Assembly: GCA_964481145.1 (NCBI GenBank)
Contig: CAYZTA010000024.1
Span: forward strand, 12,747-76,746
DNA: 64,000 nucleotides
Direction of reading: 5' to 3'
From: Sandaracinus sp964481145
GTDB lineage: Bacteria; Myxococcota_A; Polyangia; Polyangiales; Sandaracinaceae
Positions 26,889 through 37,525 of the stretch are shown piece after piece (position 1 is the first letter of the stretch; each line of letters opens with the position of its first letter). The position numbers and the translations under genes are program-made. The notes beneath the pieces were generated by a model. The model saw only the letters and a program-made list of their open reading frames with translations, had not been told where the DNA came from and ran no database searches.

Positions 26889-27506
26889 ATGAGTGACGAC
26901 TTGCCATCCAAGCCGAAGCCGAAACACGGCACGGTGCCGGGGTTCGGGCCTCCGAGCCAAGAGCTCGCACCGCTCCGCGTGCAGTCTTTTACCGCCGATG
27001 ATGAGACGGCACTCGAGCCGAGCCCGATCGGAGAGCCCATCGATCCGAAGAAATCGCGCCCCAAAGGGCCGCCTGCCGTCGACATCGATCTCGTTCACGA
27101 ACACCGCAGCGCGCCGCTGCCCGACCAGCCGTGGATCTTCCTCGAGATCTGGACGCGAAATACGATCTATCAGCTCGACTCTTCGCTTCTTTGTGTGGAC
27201 GTGATCGATCAGAGCACGCGCCGAGCGATCACGAACCATCCTCTGCGTGGCGCGCGACTCGTGGGCGGGCAATCGCGGGACGGCGCTGCGATGGAGCTGT
27301 CGCATCCTTTCCCGCGCCCTGGATCAGAAGCGGTGTTCGAGCAGAGCTCGGGGCGTCACGTGCGCTTTTCGCAAACGTCTCCCGTGATGCGGGTGGTGAT
27401 GAGGTTGCGCGTGCTCACGGTCGAGCCCGAGCAGCTCCTTCCCACATGGGAAGACGTCAGCGGCAAGTGGGACCGTCGCCCAATGAAGAAAGACGAAAAG
27501 AAGTAG
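26889..27506 (+). CDS. Hypothetical protein, PilZ-like size, unknown
   Basis: 205 aa from ATG 26889, 25 nt after tonB and probably the last gene of that operon. There is no signal peptide or membrane segment. The first 80 residues are Pro/Lys-rich and look disordered. The rest is beta-rich (WIFLEIWTRNTIYQLDSSLL, DVIDQSTRRAITNHPLRGAR, MRVVMRLRVLTV) with a charged tail ending KKDEKK. The beta-strand layout could be a PilZ-like or OB-like fold, but the defining PilZ motif (RxxxR...DxSxxG) is not seen, so no function is assigned. Confidence 0.65.
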   Translation: MSDDLPSKPKPKHGTVPGFGPPSQELAPLRVQSFTADDETALEPSPIGEPIDPKKSRPKGPPAVDIDLVHEHRSAPLPDQPWIFLEIWTRNTIYQLDSSLLCVDVIDQSTRRAITNHPLRGARLVGGQSRDGAAMELSHPFPRPGSEAVFEQSSGRHVRFSQTSPVMRVVMRLRVLTVEPEQLLPTWEDVSGKWDRRPMKKDEKK

Positions 27507-27510
27507 CCAC

Positions 27511-28269
27511 TCAGAGCACCAGCTCGAGCCCGCCTCGGTAGGTCATGTCTTCGAACGTGCGTTCTTGGCGTCGATCCTGACCGAAGAGAAAATCGAAGCG
27601 GACACCGAGGCCAACCGAGCCGAGCTGGAACGCGATGGCTGCGGTGGCGCGATGCTCGACGCGATCTTGTCCGATCCACAAGCCCGCGAAATCGTAGCCG
27701 AGTTGCAATCGTATCGGCCCTGGTTGCCACACCATTCGTAAGCCGGGCAAGAGCAGGAACGCGACGTCTTCGGACCATGTCGCGCGGTTCAGCAAGAGTT
27801 CGAACGAGAAATGCGTCGCGAGCACGAAGTCGTTCTCACGGATGATTTGCGCCATGGTCCCTGCGCCAAGCGCCATGCGCACCGGCCCGGCCCATCCGGT
27901 GGGTCCAGTCGCGGCTTCCACACCCTCTGCTTGGTCGTACTCGGAGAGCACCACGCCGCCAGCACGAAGCGAATAACGCATGCCGAGCGCGATGCCGATG
28001 AAGTTGGGAAAGCGCTGCTCGGGGCCTCGCCGCGCGTCGTAGTCTTCAACCTCGAATTCGAAGTCGGCGGTGTGTTGGCGATAGGGCACGCCCACGAGCT
28101 CATTGCTCTCGGTGCGTCCTTCGCGATCTCCTGTCGTGAACCCATACGCGAGCCGGAACGTCGTGAACGTCCATGTCTGCTGGGAGTTCGACGAGTGCTC
28201 CCATGCGCGTGCAGGAGAAGAGAGCGCGAGCGAGCCAAGGAGGATCGAGAGGAGTGCAATGCCACGCAT
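27511..28269 (-). CDS. Predicted outer-membrane beta-barrel protein A
   Basis: 252 aa. ATG 28269 overlaps the stop of the upstream gene (TGATG). The signal peptide is MRGIALLSILLGSLALSSPARA. Alternating amphipathic strands follow (FTTFRLAYGFTTGD, FPNFIGIALGMRYSLRAGG, LATHFSFELLL, LRLQ-type YDFAGLWIG, VGLGVRFDFLFG), ending in Leu after a strand (GGLELVL), as barrels often do. It is probably a small outer-membrane protein; there is no family name I can give. It is convergent with the gene after tonB. Confidence 0.65.
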   Translation of the reverse strand: MRGIALLSILLGSLALSSPARAWEHSSNSQQTWTFTTFRLAYGFTTGDREGRTESNELVGVPYRQHTADFEFEVEDYDARRGPEQRFPNFIGIALGMRYSLRAGGVVLSEYDQAEGVEAATGPTGWAGPVRMALGAGTMAQIIRENDFVLATHFSFELLLNRATWSEDVAFLLLPGLRMVWQPGPIRLQLGYDFAGLWIGQDRVEHRATAAIAFQLGSVGLGVRFDFLFGQDRRQERTFEDMTYRGGLELVL

Positions 28270-29132
28270 CACAGCCGCACCGCGAGTTCGAGCCGCATCC
28301 CGATGCCATCCGGGAGCGCTTCGGGACGCATTGGGTCCACGGACGCGAGCCCCCGCAAAACGAATCGATTGCCGATCAGAATCTCCGGACCGAGCTCGAT
28401 CGGGAGCGCAAAGTCAGCCGGCCCTCCCCACCACGCGCCCACGCGCAGCCACATACCGAGGTACTCGAAGATGCTCACTCGGAGATCGGCGTTGACGCCG
28501 CCCCACAAACTTTCGAAATAAGCGCCGCGCCACTGTGAATTCGCGGCGAAATATCCGATGTGCGCGCCGATTCCCCATACCACCGCGGGCACGAGATCGT
28601 CGCCGATGGGATCGCGAAACGAAGCCTCGAGTGTGAATCCGTCGGCTTCGCTGCCGAGCGACGAATGATAGGCGCGCGCTCCCATCGACATCGGCAAATG
28701 CGAGAACGCATCGACCAACGATGCACGCTGACGTGCGGCGCCAGCGGGGTCGTAGATGTAGTAGTCGTAGTAGCCATCGGAGCCCGCGTAGGTCGTGTCC
28801 GAGACTCCTGCGAGCGCGAGGAGCAGGGTGACCAGGTTGATGATGGGCCCTTTGTTCTCGTCGTAGACGAGGCCGCTGACCATCACGCGATCACGGCCAT
28901 CCGCGGAGAGCCAGGGCATGAAACCGAAGGTGGAGCCGAGCTCGAAAAAACTACCGCGGTGTGCGCCGTACCCGATGGCCGTGCGTGGATCTCCGAAGAG
29001 GAACTCGCCAGCAGGGTCCTCTGAGTCGTCTCCAGAGTCTTCGTTGTACGCGCGTACCGGCGTCGCGAGTAGGAGCAGCGCAAGGACCATGCAGGCTGAC
29101 GAACCGTTCTCCAACATCTGCGAAGCCAGCAT
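28269..29132 (-). CDS. Predicted outer-membrane/exported protein B
   Basis: 287 aa from ATG 29132; internal ATGs at 29117 and 29090 are alternatives. All give the same signal peptide core (VLALLLLATPVRA). The mature part has many aromatic, strand-like segments (TAIGYGAHRGSFFELGSTFG, IGYFAANSQWRGAYFESLWG, YLGMWLRVGAWWGG) and a Tyr-rich loop (DGYYDYYIYDPAG). It ends in a barrel-like strand (GMRLELAVRL). It is translationally coupled to protein A, which suggests the two act together. Function unknown. Confidence 0.65.
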   Translation of the reverse strand: MLASQMLENGSSACMVLALLLLATPVRAYNEDSGDDSEDPAGEFLFGDPRTAIGYGAHRGSFFELGSTFGFMPWLSADGRDRVMVSGLVYDENKGPIINLVTLLLALAGVSDTTYAGSDGYYDYYIYDPAGAARQRASLVDAFSHLPMSMGARAYHSSLGSEADGFTLEASFRDPIGDDLVPAVVWGIGAHIGYFAANSQWRGAYFESLWGGVNADLRVSIFEYLGMWLRVGAWWGGPADFALPIELGPEILIGNRFVLRGLASVDPMRPEALPDGIGMRLELAVRL

Positions 29133-29208
29133 CAGATGCTTCTGCTGTTTGTGTCAAGATTCATTGAGTACGGAATTTTTGCCACACCCCATCGATTTCG
29201 AAGACGTT

Positions 29209-29214
29209 TATACT
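29209..29214 (+). promoter_or_regulatory. Candidate -10 box (TATACT) for a leaderless transcript
   Basis: TATACT differs from the consensus TATAAT at one base and ends 6 nt before ATG 29221. A start point 7 nt downstream would be the A of the ATG. No Shine-Dalgarno lies between. The -35 region at 17-nt spacing is poor (ACCCCA), so the call is tentative. Confidence 0.3.
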
Positions 29215-29220
29215 CGTTTC

Positions 29221-29802
29221 ATGAAGACATCGTGGGCGGCTGTGGTGCGCTGGGTGATCGGAGTTTCGATTCTGCTCGGCGCGGTGAGTGCTCCATCGCA
29301 AGCAGAAGCGCAGCGAAGACCTCTCTACGCAGGCTTTGGCGTCGGACCATTCGCGCTCTTTGCGCACGATTATCCGTCGTGTTGCGACGTGCACTTTCGC
29401 GCACAAGGTGAGTTCGGATGGCACCCGTCGGGGGATGACACGGGGTTTTTTCTTGCGGCGAACCTGACCGTGACGCCCGGAAGGAACTATCTGATTTTTA
29501 CTCCAGGGATCCGATTGGGCGGTGATATTGCCGTCTTTTCGCGGCGAGACATCGCCGTATTGTTGCGGCCGAGTGTGCTCTTTGGAGGTGGTTTTTGGGA
29601 TCTCGATGGACCGAACAACACGCTTGGGCTCTTCGTCGTGCAGGGGGCGTTCGATGTCCGGATCGCTGTCGCAGATCACTTGCTCCAGTTTTGGGTTCGA
29701 CCGGTGGCCGTCGATTTTCTGCTCTTTCCGGAGTGGTACAACCGTGATTTCCGTTACCACGCTGGATACACGTTCATGGCAGGCCTCGATTTCGCCTTTT
29801 GA
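29221..29802 (+). CDS. Small exported beta-barrel-like protein C
   Basis: 193 aa from ATG 29221. The signal peptide is WVIGVSILLGAVSAPSQAEA. Strand-like segments (YAGFGVGPFALFAHDY, GFFLAANLTVTPG, RDIAVLLRPSVLFGGGFWDL, YHAGYTFMAGLDFAF) end in Phe, the usual last residue of outer-membrane barrels. Two adjacent Cys (PSCCDVH) are unusual for a barrel. It may be translated from a leaderless mRNA. It lies between the outer-membrane gene pair and the chemosensory operon. Confidence 0.65.
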   Translation: MKTSWAAVVRWVIGVSILLGAVSAPSQAEAQRRPLYAGFGVGPFALFAHDYPSCCDVHFRAQGEFGWHPSGDDTGFFLAANLTVTPGRNYLIFTPGIRLGGDIAVFSRRDIAVLLRPSVLFGGGFWDLDGPNNTLGLFVVQGAFDVRIAVADHLLQFWVRPVAVDFLLFPEWYNRDFRYHAGYTFMAGLDFAF

Positions 29803-29853
29803 AATGCGTCTTGCGAACGAGATGCTGGCCGATCGAGGGTCAATGTCGGTAGG

Positions 29854-30258
29854 ATGTCAGCGATGCTCGAGCGGGTGCTGATCGTCGATGACTCCAGTGC
29901 GATGCGTACCTTCGTCCGTGCGACCCTCGAGTCGCATGGGATCGCAAAGCTGATCGTGGAAGCCGCGGGTGGATTCGAAGCGCTTCGGCTGCTGCCTCGA
30001 GAGCGCTTCGAGCTTGCGATCGTCGATATCAATATGCCCGATATTCACGGGCTCGAAGTCATCAAGCTCATCCGTGCAAGTCCCCAGCATCGCGCCGTGC
30101 CGCTCTTGGTGATCAGCTCCGAGGCGTCTCCCCGCGATCGGGATCGCGGCATCGCGCTTGGTGCCGATACGTGGCTCGCCAAGCCCTTTACCCCCGAGCA
30201 GCTCATCGAGACTGTGAAGCGCGTGATCGCGACTCCACGCAACCCTGAGGCGACGTGA
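29854..30258 (+). CDS. CheY-like single-domain response regulator
   Basis: 134 aa. The receiver motifs are complete: acidic pair VDDS (12-13), phosphoacceptor Asp58 (AIVDINMPD), Ser88 (LVISSEA) and Lys110 (LAKPF). It is the first gene of the chemosensory operon and its stop overlaps the GTG of cheA (GTGA). It is probably phosphorylated by the CheA encoded next. No output domain is present, so it acts by protein-protein contact. Confidence 0.93.
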   Translation: MSAMLERVLIVDDSSAMRTFVRATLESHGIAKLIVEAAGGFEALRLLPRERFELAIVDINMPDIHGLEVIKLIRASPQHRAVPLLVISSEASPRDRDRGIALGADTWLAKPFTPEQLIETVKRVIATPRNPEAT

Positions 30259-32351
30259 GCGACGAAGGCGAGCGCATGCGCGAGGAATTCCTCGCCGAAT
30301 CACAGGAGATCATCGAGTCGCTTTCGCGCGATCTCCTGTTGCTCGATCAAGGTCAAAAGGATGGCAAGAGCGATCCGGACCTGGTCAACGCGGTGTTCCG
30401 TGGCGTCCATACGCTCAAGGGCATCTCGGGGATGTTTGGGCACGTCTCGCTGGCAGAGGTGTCTCATGAGCTCGAGGATCTGCTCGACCAGCTGAGGCTC
30501 GGAAGGGTCACGCTTTCACAGCGAGTGCTCGATGTCCTTTTCGAGGGGCTCGAGGTGCTTCAGCGTCTTTTGGCTGCTGCGCGGAGAAAGGCCGACCCTG
30601 ACGAAGTCGATCTCGAGCAGTTTCGTCAGGCGCTCCAGCGATTGCTTGGCGGCGAAGAGCCCGTGGTTCGAAACGATGAGGTCGGTGAATACGATCTCGA
30701 CTCGAGCATCCTCGCGGTCCTCACGGAATACGAAGAACATCGGCTTCGTACGAATATCGAACAAGGAGTTCCGCTCTATCGTTTGCGCGTGCGGTTTGGG
30801 TTGTCTTCGATCGACAGCGATCTCGAAGAGCTCAAACAGCGTGTCAAACCATGGGCGGAGATCATCACGTATTTGCCCTCGATGGATGGGGCATCCGACG
30901 ACTCCATCGATCTCGAAGTGCTGATGGCGAGCGGCACTCCGCTCAGCGAGTTGTGTGAGGTGTTGGGAGGGCCAGAGATTACGATCGAGCCCGTGCCCCG
31001 GAGGCATGCGGGGCGCACGGTGCCGCCGGCGACGCCGGCCGCGATCGACTTCGAGCCGGTGGCGCCAGCGCCGGCCCATCGAGCCTCGGTCGCGCCTCAG
31101 CCAGGAAAGGATGCAGGGGCCGATGGTCTGGCTGTCCGTACGGTCGCCAAGACCGTGCGCGTCGATATCGAGAAGCTCGACCATCTGATGAACGTGGTGG
31201 GTGAGCTTGGAATCGTGAAGAGCGCCGTGGGACGAATGCTCGAAGGGCTTCGAGCCCGCCCCGATTTACGACCGCTCGCCACGGAGCTCCACCGAATTCA
31301 TCGTTCGTTCGAGCGCCAACTCGCTGGAATGCAAGAGGGCATCCTCGATGTGAGGATGGTGCCGCTCGGGCAGACGTTCGATCGTTTGGCGCGCGCCGTG
31401 CGACAGGTCGCACGTGATCACGAAAAAGACGTGCGCTTGGTGGTGACGGGGGCCGAGACCGAGATCGACAAATTGATCGTCGAGGAGCTCACCGATCCTT
31501 TGCTGCACATCATTCGCAATGCCGTCGATCATGGGATCGAAAAGACGGCCGATCGACTCGCGGTGGGCAAGCCAACGACCGGCATGCTCAAGCTGAACGC
31601 CTATCAGAAAGGGAGCCACGTCGTCATCGAGATCGAAGATGACGGAGGTGGGATCGATCCGGCGCGCATCTTGGCGCATGCGGTTTCCCGTGGGCAGCTC
31701 ACGGAAGAGCAAGCGGCTGATCTCACGGATGATGAACTGCGCCAGTTGATTTTCGTGCCGGGGTTCAGCACCGCCAAAGAGGTGACGGACATTTCGGGGC
31801 GTGGCGTGGGGATGGACGTCGTGAAGACGAACATCAGTCGCTTGGGAGGCGTCATCGATGTGGACAGCGAAGTGGGCGTGGGCACGAAGTTCACGCTGAC
31901 CTTGCCCATCACGCTCGCGATTCTGAGCGCGCTCGTGCTTCGCGTCCGAGCTCAAACTTTCGCCATGCCACTCAACGTGGTGCAGGAAGCGCTTCTCTTC
32001 GATGAGCGGGCGGTTCGCGTGGTCGAAGACCGCGAGGTGATCACGCTTCGCGGATCGAGCCTCCCGATCGTGCGTTTGCACGAGCTCTTCGGAATTGGAG
32101 GAGCGGCGCCCAACACGCGCGCGTTCGTCGTCGTGACGGCGCTCGGACAGAGACGGCTTGGGCTCGTGGTCGATGCGCTCGAAGGACAGCAAGACATCAT
32201 CACCAAACCGCTCGGCAAGAGTCTATCGCGTGTGCGAGGATTCTCCGGGGCGACGGACCTTGGCGATCAACGGGTGGTGCTCGTGCTCGATGCACCCACG
32301 TTGCTCGAAGAGGTGTTGGCGAGTGAACGACGTGGAGGCGTGGCGGCGTGA
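30255..32351 (+). CDS. cheA: CheA-type chemosensory histidine kinase
   Basis: 698 aa from GTG 30255. The P1 domain has the phosphoacceptor His52 (RGVHTLKGISGMFG). A conserved myxobacterial-style insert (EYEEHRLRTNIEQGVPLYRL) sits where P2 usually is, and a flexible linker follows. The dimerisation domain comes next, then the ATPase with HIIRNAVDHGIEK, EDDGGGIDP and GRGVGMDVVKTNI, and a C-terminal CheW-like P5. There is no fused receiver. It should pass phosphate to the flanking receivers and CheB. The start overlaps the receiver stop and the stop overlaps the cheW start. Confidence 0.96.
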   Translation: MSDEGERMREEFLAESQEIIESLSRDLLLLDQGQKDGKSDPDLVNAVFRGVHTLKGISGMFGHVSLAEVSHELEDLLDQLRLGRVTLSQRVLDVLFEGLEVLQRLLAAARRKADPDEVDLEQFRQALQRLLGGEEPVVRNDEVGEYDLDSSILAVLTEYEEHRLRTNIEQGVPLYRLRVRFGLSSIDSDLEELKQRVKPWAEIITYLPSMDGASDDSIDLEVLMASGTPLSELCEVLGGPEITIEPVPRRHAGRTVPPATPAAIDFEPVAPAPAHRASVAPQPGKDAGADGLAVRTVAKTVRVDIEKLDHLMNVVGELGIVKSAVGRMLEGLRARPDLRPLATELHRIHRSFERQLAGMQEGILDVRMVPLGQTFDRLARAVRQVARDHEKDVRLVVTGAETEIDKLIVEELTDPLLHIIRNAVDHGIEKTADRLAVGKPTTGMLKLNAYQKGSHVVIEIEDDGGGIDPARILAHAVSRGQLTEEQAADLTDDELRQLIFVPGFSTAKEVTDISGRGVGMDVVKTNISRLGGVIDVDSEVGVGTKFTLTLPITLAILSALVLRVRAQTFAMPLNVVQEALLFDERAVRVVEDREVITLRGSSLPIVRLHELFGIGGAAPNTRAFVVVTALGQRRLGLVVDALEGQQDIITKPLGKSLSRVRGFSGATDLGDQRVVLVLDAPTLLEEVLASERRGGVAA

Positions 32352-32917
32352 GCACCTCTCTCGTAAAGCACGATACGGAACTGCCTTCGTTGCGGAGTCC
32401 GCGCGCCGAGCACTTGCACAAAGGAGAGGCGATCTCGGAATTCCTTGTTTTTACGTTGAATTCTGGGTCGGGTCGGGTCGAGCGGATGGCCTTACCGCTC
32501 GACAGCGTGCAGGAGATTTTGAAGCCGACGACCCTGACGCACGTTCCGCGTGCGGCCCATGATGTCGTTGGGATTCTTTCGGTGCGTGGTCGGATCACGA
32601 CCGTGATCGACTTGAAAAAGCGGCTTGGAATGCCCGCTGACACGGCCACTCGCCATACGCGTATCCTTCTCGTTCGAGGTCGGGACGAGGTGCTGGGCAT
32701 CGTCGTCGATGCGGTGCTTCACGTCGTGCGGCTGCGAGAAGATGAGATTGAAGCATCGGGGGTCGTTGCCTCGGATTTGCCCGAGCATGTGCTCGGGTTG
32801 GGGCGCCCTCGACGCAAAGATGCGGTTCGTGGAGTGATGGGCCAAGAGGCCCGCGGCGAAGCGAGTGATGCCGAGGTCCTCGTCCTGCTCGACCCCTTGC
32901 CACTCTTGAGGAGATGA
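32348..32917 (+). CDS. cheW: CheW-type coupling protein 1
   Basis: 189 aa from GTG 32348, overlapping the cheA stop. The CheW core begins EFLVFTLNSGSGRVERMALP and continues with AHDVVGILSVRGRITTVIDL and GIVVDAVLHVVRLREDEIE. CheW couples CheA to receptors in arrays. Compared with the second CheW it has about 30 extra N-terminal residues. Its stop overlaps the start of the next cheW. Two different CheWs imply two docking surfaces, although no receptor gene is present. Confidence 0.93.
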   Translation: MSTSLVKHDTELPSLRSPRAEHLHKGEAISEFLVFTLNSGSGRVERMALPLDSVQEILKPTTLTHVPRAAHDVVGILSVRGRITTVIDLKKRLGMPADTATRHTRILLVRGRDEVLGIVVDAVLHVVRLREDEIEASGVVASDLPEHVLGLGRPRRKDAVRGVMGQEARGEASDAEVLVLLDPLPLLRR

Positions 32918-33420
32918 CGATGGCTCGCGTGGTGAGGAGACGAGGTACGGATCGCGACAAGAACCTCGTGGGTTTTCTCGTCGCAGATGTGCATTACGCG
33001 ATCGAGATCCATCGTGTGAAAGAGATCATTCGTCCGCTCGATGTCGTCCCTCTGCCGCATCCGCCTCCCGCGGTGATCGGAGTGGCGGATCATCGCGGCG
33101 AGGTGGTGCCCATCGTCGATGTGCGAAAGCAGTTCGGGGCGGCTGCTTCGGCGGCGACCCGGCGCACGAAGTGGCTGCTCGTGACGGTCGCTGATCGTAC
33201 GGTGGGGTTCGTCGTCGATTCGATCACCGAGGTGTTCGCCGCAGGTGATGAAGAGGAGCGCACCGTTCCGTCGGTGGGGATAGGCGATTCTGCGCGTGCG
33301 ATCACCGCGGTGTTTGGTCATCGAGGACGCCTGGTTTTCGTCTTGGACATCGATCGAATCGGCGCAGGAACCGAGCTCCTGGATCTGTCGAGTTACATTG
33401 CGGCTCGGGGGCAATCATGA
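32914..33420 (+). CDS. cheW: CheW-type coupling protein 2
   Basis: 168 aa from ATG 32914 (ATGA overlap). The core has LVGFLVADVHYAIEIHRVKE, PPAVIGVADHRGEVVPIVDV and TVGFVVDSITEVF. It is clearly paralogous to, but different from, the CheW just upstream. Its stop overlaps the HEAT-protein start. A repressor-like or receptor-specific role for one of the two CheWs is possible but unproven. Confidence 0.93.
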   Translation: MTMARVVRRRGTDRDKNLVGFLVADVHYAIEIHRVKEIIRPLDVVPLPHPPPAVIGVADHRGEVVPIVDVRKQFGAAASAATRRTKWLLVTVADRTVGFVVDSITEVFAAGDEEERTVPSVGIGDSARAITAVFGHRGRLVFVLDIDRIGAGTELLDLSSYIAARGQS

Positions 33421-35461
33421 GCGACCAAGTACGCGGGCAGTTTTCCGAAGCAACGCAGTTGCTTTCATCGCTGGGCGATCCCGATTGGCGCATTCGCAAG
33501 GAGGCTGCTGCGACCGCCGGCCGGCGAAGTTCTGACCCAGTGGTCCTCGCGGGGCTTGTCGAAGCACTTCTTCAACCTGATGATGTGGGCCTGCGGAATG
33601 CTGCGATCGAGGCGTTCGCGTATGTGGGTGCGTCCGGCGCCGCGCCGCTCGTGGATGCGTTGAATCGCGCAACGATGACCGCACGGAAATTCGTATGTGC
33701 TGCCCTCGGAGGGACCGGAACGGGTGGCGTGGCGGCGCTCTCGATGATGGCGGGAGATCCCGACCCCAACACGGCCACGGTCGCGCTCGAATCGCTGGCT
33801 CGCATCGGTGGTCGAGATGCCGAAGCGGCCCTTCGCAAGCAGCTCGAAGCCGCCGATTGGGTGGTGCGATTGGCTGCCATGGAGGGGCTCTCCGCGCTCG
33901 GAGCGCAGGTCCCCGTCGAGACTCTCGCGCCGATGGTTCGAGATCCTCTGGTGCGCCGCTTTGCTTTGCGTTTGCTCGGTCAAAGTGGTGATGCGGCGGC
34001 TGTCCCGCCCCTCTTCGATGTCCTCCGCGAAATCAACGGTGCGATGGAGATGGCCGAGGTCGTACGGGCACTCGGTTCGATTCATCAACATGCATCGGGC
34101 GCTGGACCTCTCATTTCGAGCCAGGCGAGCTCGCTCGGCGATTCAGAGAAGGCTTTGCTGCGGAGCCTCATCGAGGATGAAAGAAATGAGGACAGTGATA
34201 TTCAGACGGCCCGGGCCGCTGCGATGTTGCTCCTCATGGCACGTGACATCGAGGCGCTCGGTGCGATCGCGGTACTTGCAGCGCGTGTCGAGCTCGGACC
34301 GGCTGCGCTGGCAGCGCTACAGGCCTTCGGCGTCGATGCAGTGCGACCGCTGCTTTCGCAAAGTCAGAGTTTGACGCCGCCAGCGCGGGCATGGGCCATC
34401 GAAGCGGCGGCTGAGTTGGGTGCGATTTCAATCGACGACGAAAGCGCACGGAGCGTGCGCGACGAATTGGGACACGAGATTCGCGCGGTCCTTCGTACGG
34501 CGCTCGTTGCGCACGAAGAAGTGGTGGTCCATGCGGCCGCCCGTGGGCTCGAATATTGGGCGGAGCCCGATGATGCGTCGGCCCTCGTTCGTTTGGGAGC
34601 GGAGCGCAGTGGCGCGGTGGCGCGGGCCACAGGGGATGCACTCGAAGCGTTGTCTCATTCATCGCCGGAATCGGTCGAGACTGCGCTCGATTCCGCGTTG
34701 CCTGACCATGCCGAAGCTTGGGCGCTTGCGGTGGCAGCGCTGCCCGATCAAGCGGCGCTCGAAAAGCTTCGGGCAGCGATCGCCTCGGGCGAGCCGACGG
34801 CCCGTCGCGCTGCGTTGCTCGCGCTCGATCGCATCGATGGTGCGGAGGCCGCGGAAGTTGCGTCGATGGCGCTCGTCGACGAGGACGTCGATGTGCAGGT
34901 CGCAGCCGTGACCGTGCTCTCACGCATGCGTGATCCATCGGCGCGCGAAACCGCAAAGAACGTGTTGCGGGTGGCGCTGCGCGATGAGCTGCCGGTGGTG
35001 CGTGCGGCGGCTGCGCGCGCCTTGGGCGTCCAAGGCGATCCAGGATTGTGTGCGGATGTCCGCGAGCTTTTGCGCGATCCAGGGCCGGGTGTGGCGCTGG
35101 CCGCACTTGTCGCGATTCGAACCTTACGCGGTGATCAGTTCGAAAATGAACCAGAGTTCGAAGCTTTGCTCGACGGCGTGCTGGAACATTCGGATGAAGA
35201 AGTCGTCAAGGAAGCTTTGCGGATCGCAGCCGAGTGCGCGCTGTCCCGCAAAGAGGAGCGTTTGTCCGTGGGGCTTTCGCACGCGGCCTGGGACGTTCGC
35301 GCGCTCACCGTGAGTCTGCTTTCGGAGTTGGATACGGAGGGTGCGCGGGAAAAGCTCCGTGCGCGGGCAGCCATCGAGTCTGACGATCTTGTGCGTATCG
35401 CGATCGCGGATGCGCTCGCGACACTTCCCTCGAAGACAATTATCGGAGGCTCGAGGCGCTA

Positions 35462-35462
<1 letters not shown>
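33417..35462 (+). CDS. Large HEAT-repeat protein of the chemosensory operon
   Basis: 681 aa, no signal peptide. It is built of about 18-20 HEAT/PBS-lyase-type helical pairs, for example SLGDPDWRIRKEAAATAGRR, EALLQPDDVGLRNAAIEAFA, ADWVVRLAAMEGLSALGAQ and LRDELPVVRAAAARALGVQG. Such solenoids bind proteins. It is translationally coupled on both sides (cheW stop, cheR start), so it should be made in step with the signalling complex and probably acts as a cytoplasmic scaffold or output. HEAT proteins occur in some myxobacterial chemosensory clusters (Che7 Cpc7). Confidence 0.85.
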
Positions 35463-36360
<898 letters not shown>

Positions 36361-36364
<4 letters not shown>

Positions 36365-37446
36365 GTGTGGCAGTTCGTCCGCTTCGAGTGGTCGTCGTCG
36401 ACGATTCAGCATTCAATCGGCGCACGATCACGGATTTGCTGTCTTCGATTCCCGGTGTGGACGTCGTCGGGAAGGCGGCTGATGGTGAAGAGGCGTTGAA
36501 GTTGGTGCTGGGACAGCGCCCCGATCTCGTGACGCTCGATCTCGAGATGCCGAAGATGGATGGGTTTACGTTCTTGAAGCTGCTCATGGCGCGTCAACCG
36601 ACGCCCGTGCTGGTGGTCTCGGGGCGTGGCGCGAAGACGGACGTCTTCAAAGCGCTCGAGCTCGGCGCGCTCGATTTCATCGTGAAGCCGAGCACCATCG
36701 TGACCACCGAGCTCGCGACGATCCGTCAGCTCTTGCAAGAGAAAGTTGCGATGGTTCGGCAGCTTCGTCCGCTCGGAAGTCCTTCTCGTGAGCGTGCCGC
36801 GACGGCCACTGGGCTCATTCGACTTCCGCAAGTCGATGGAACGAGACCTCAACCCACCGAAATCAATCCTCGTCGACTCGTCGTGATCGGAGCCTCGACG
36901 GGCGGCCCTCCCGCGCTCGTCGAGATTTTTTCGCGGCTTCCGAGTGACCTGCCCGCCTCGATCGTGATCGCGCAGCATATGCCCGAGCGATTTACGACGA
37001 CGTTCGCCGATCGATTGGAGCGGCTTTCCGGAGTTCGAGTGTCGGAGCTCGAAGATCGAGAGCAGCTGCGACCTGGACGCGCATTCGTATGCCCAGGAGG
37101 AAAGTGCGTCGAAGTGCAGCCGAGTGGAAACTCGATGTGGGCTCGAGTCATGGCGCCTGAGTCCGAGGATCGATATCAGCCGAGCGTCGATCGTTTGTTC
37201 CGATCGGCCGCGGCGAGCTACGGAACACGTGTGCTCGGCGTCGTGTTGACGGGCATGGGAGATGACGGGACCAAGGGCGCGGAGGCCATCAAGAAGGCGG
37301 GTGGAATGGTGTTCTCCGAAAGCGTCGAAACCGCCGCAATCTGGGGGATGCCAGGGAGCGTGGAGCGCGCAGGGCTCGCGGACCGTTCGATTCCGATCCA
37401 GTCGATCGCAGAGGCGATCGTTCGCGTGTGCACGGAGAGACGATGA
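36361..37446 (+). CDS. cheB: CheB-type response regulator methylesterase
   Basis: 361 aa, ATGA overlap with cheR. The receiver has Asp60 (VTLDLEMPKMDG) and Lys (FIVKPST). The methylesterase triad is Ser179 (GASTGGPP), His206 (AQHMPERFT) and Asp302 (GMGDDGTKG). Phosphorylation by CheA should activate removal of receptor methyl groups, opposing CheR. It is the last gene of the overlapping run; 79 nt separate it from the GAF gene. Confidence 0.96.
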
Positions 37447-37525
37447 ATGAGTTTCAGATATCCCGTGAGGATGAATCGTTCTAGTATCGCCGACACACGA
37501 TCTGTTATCGTTCGATGAAGCGGGC

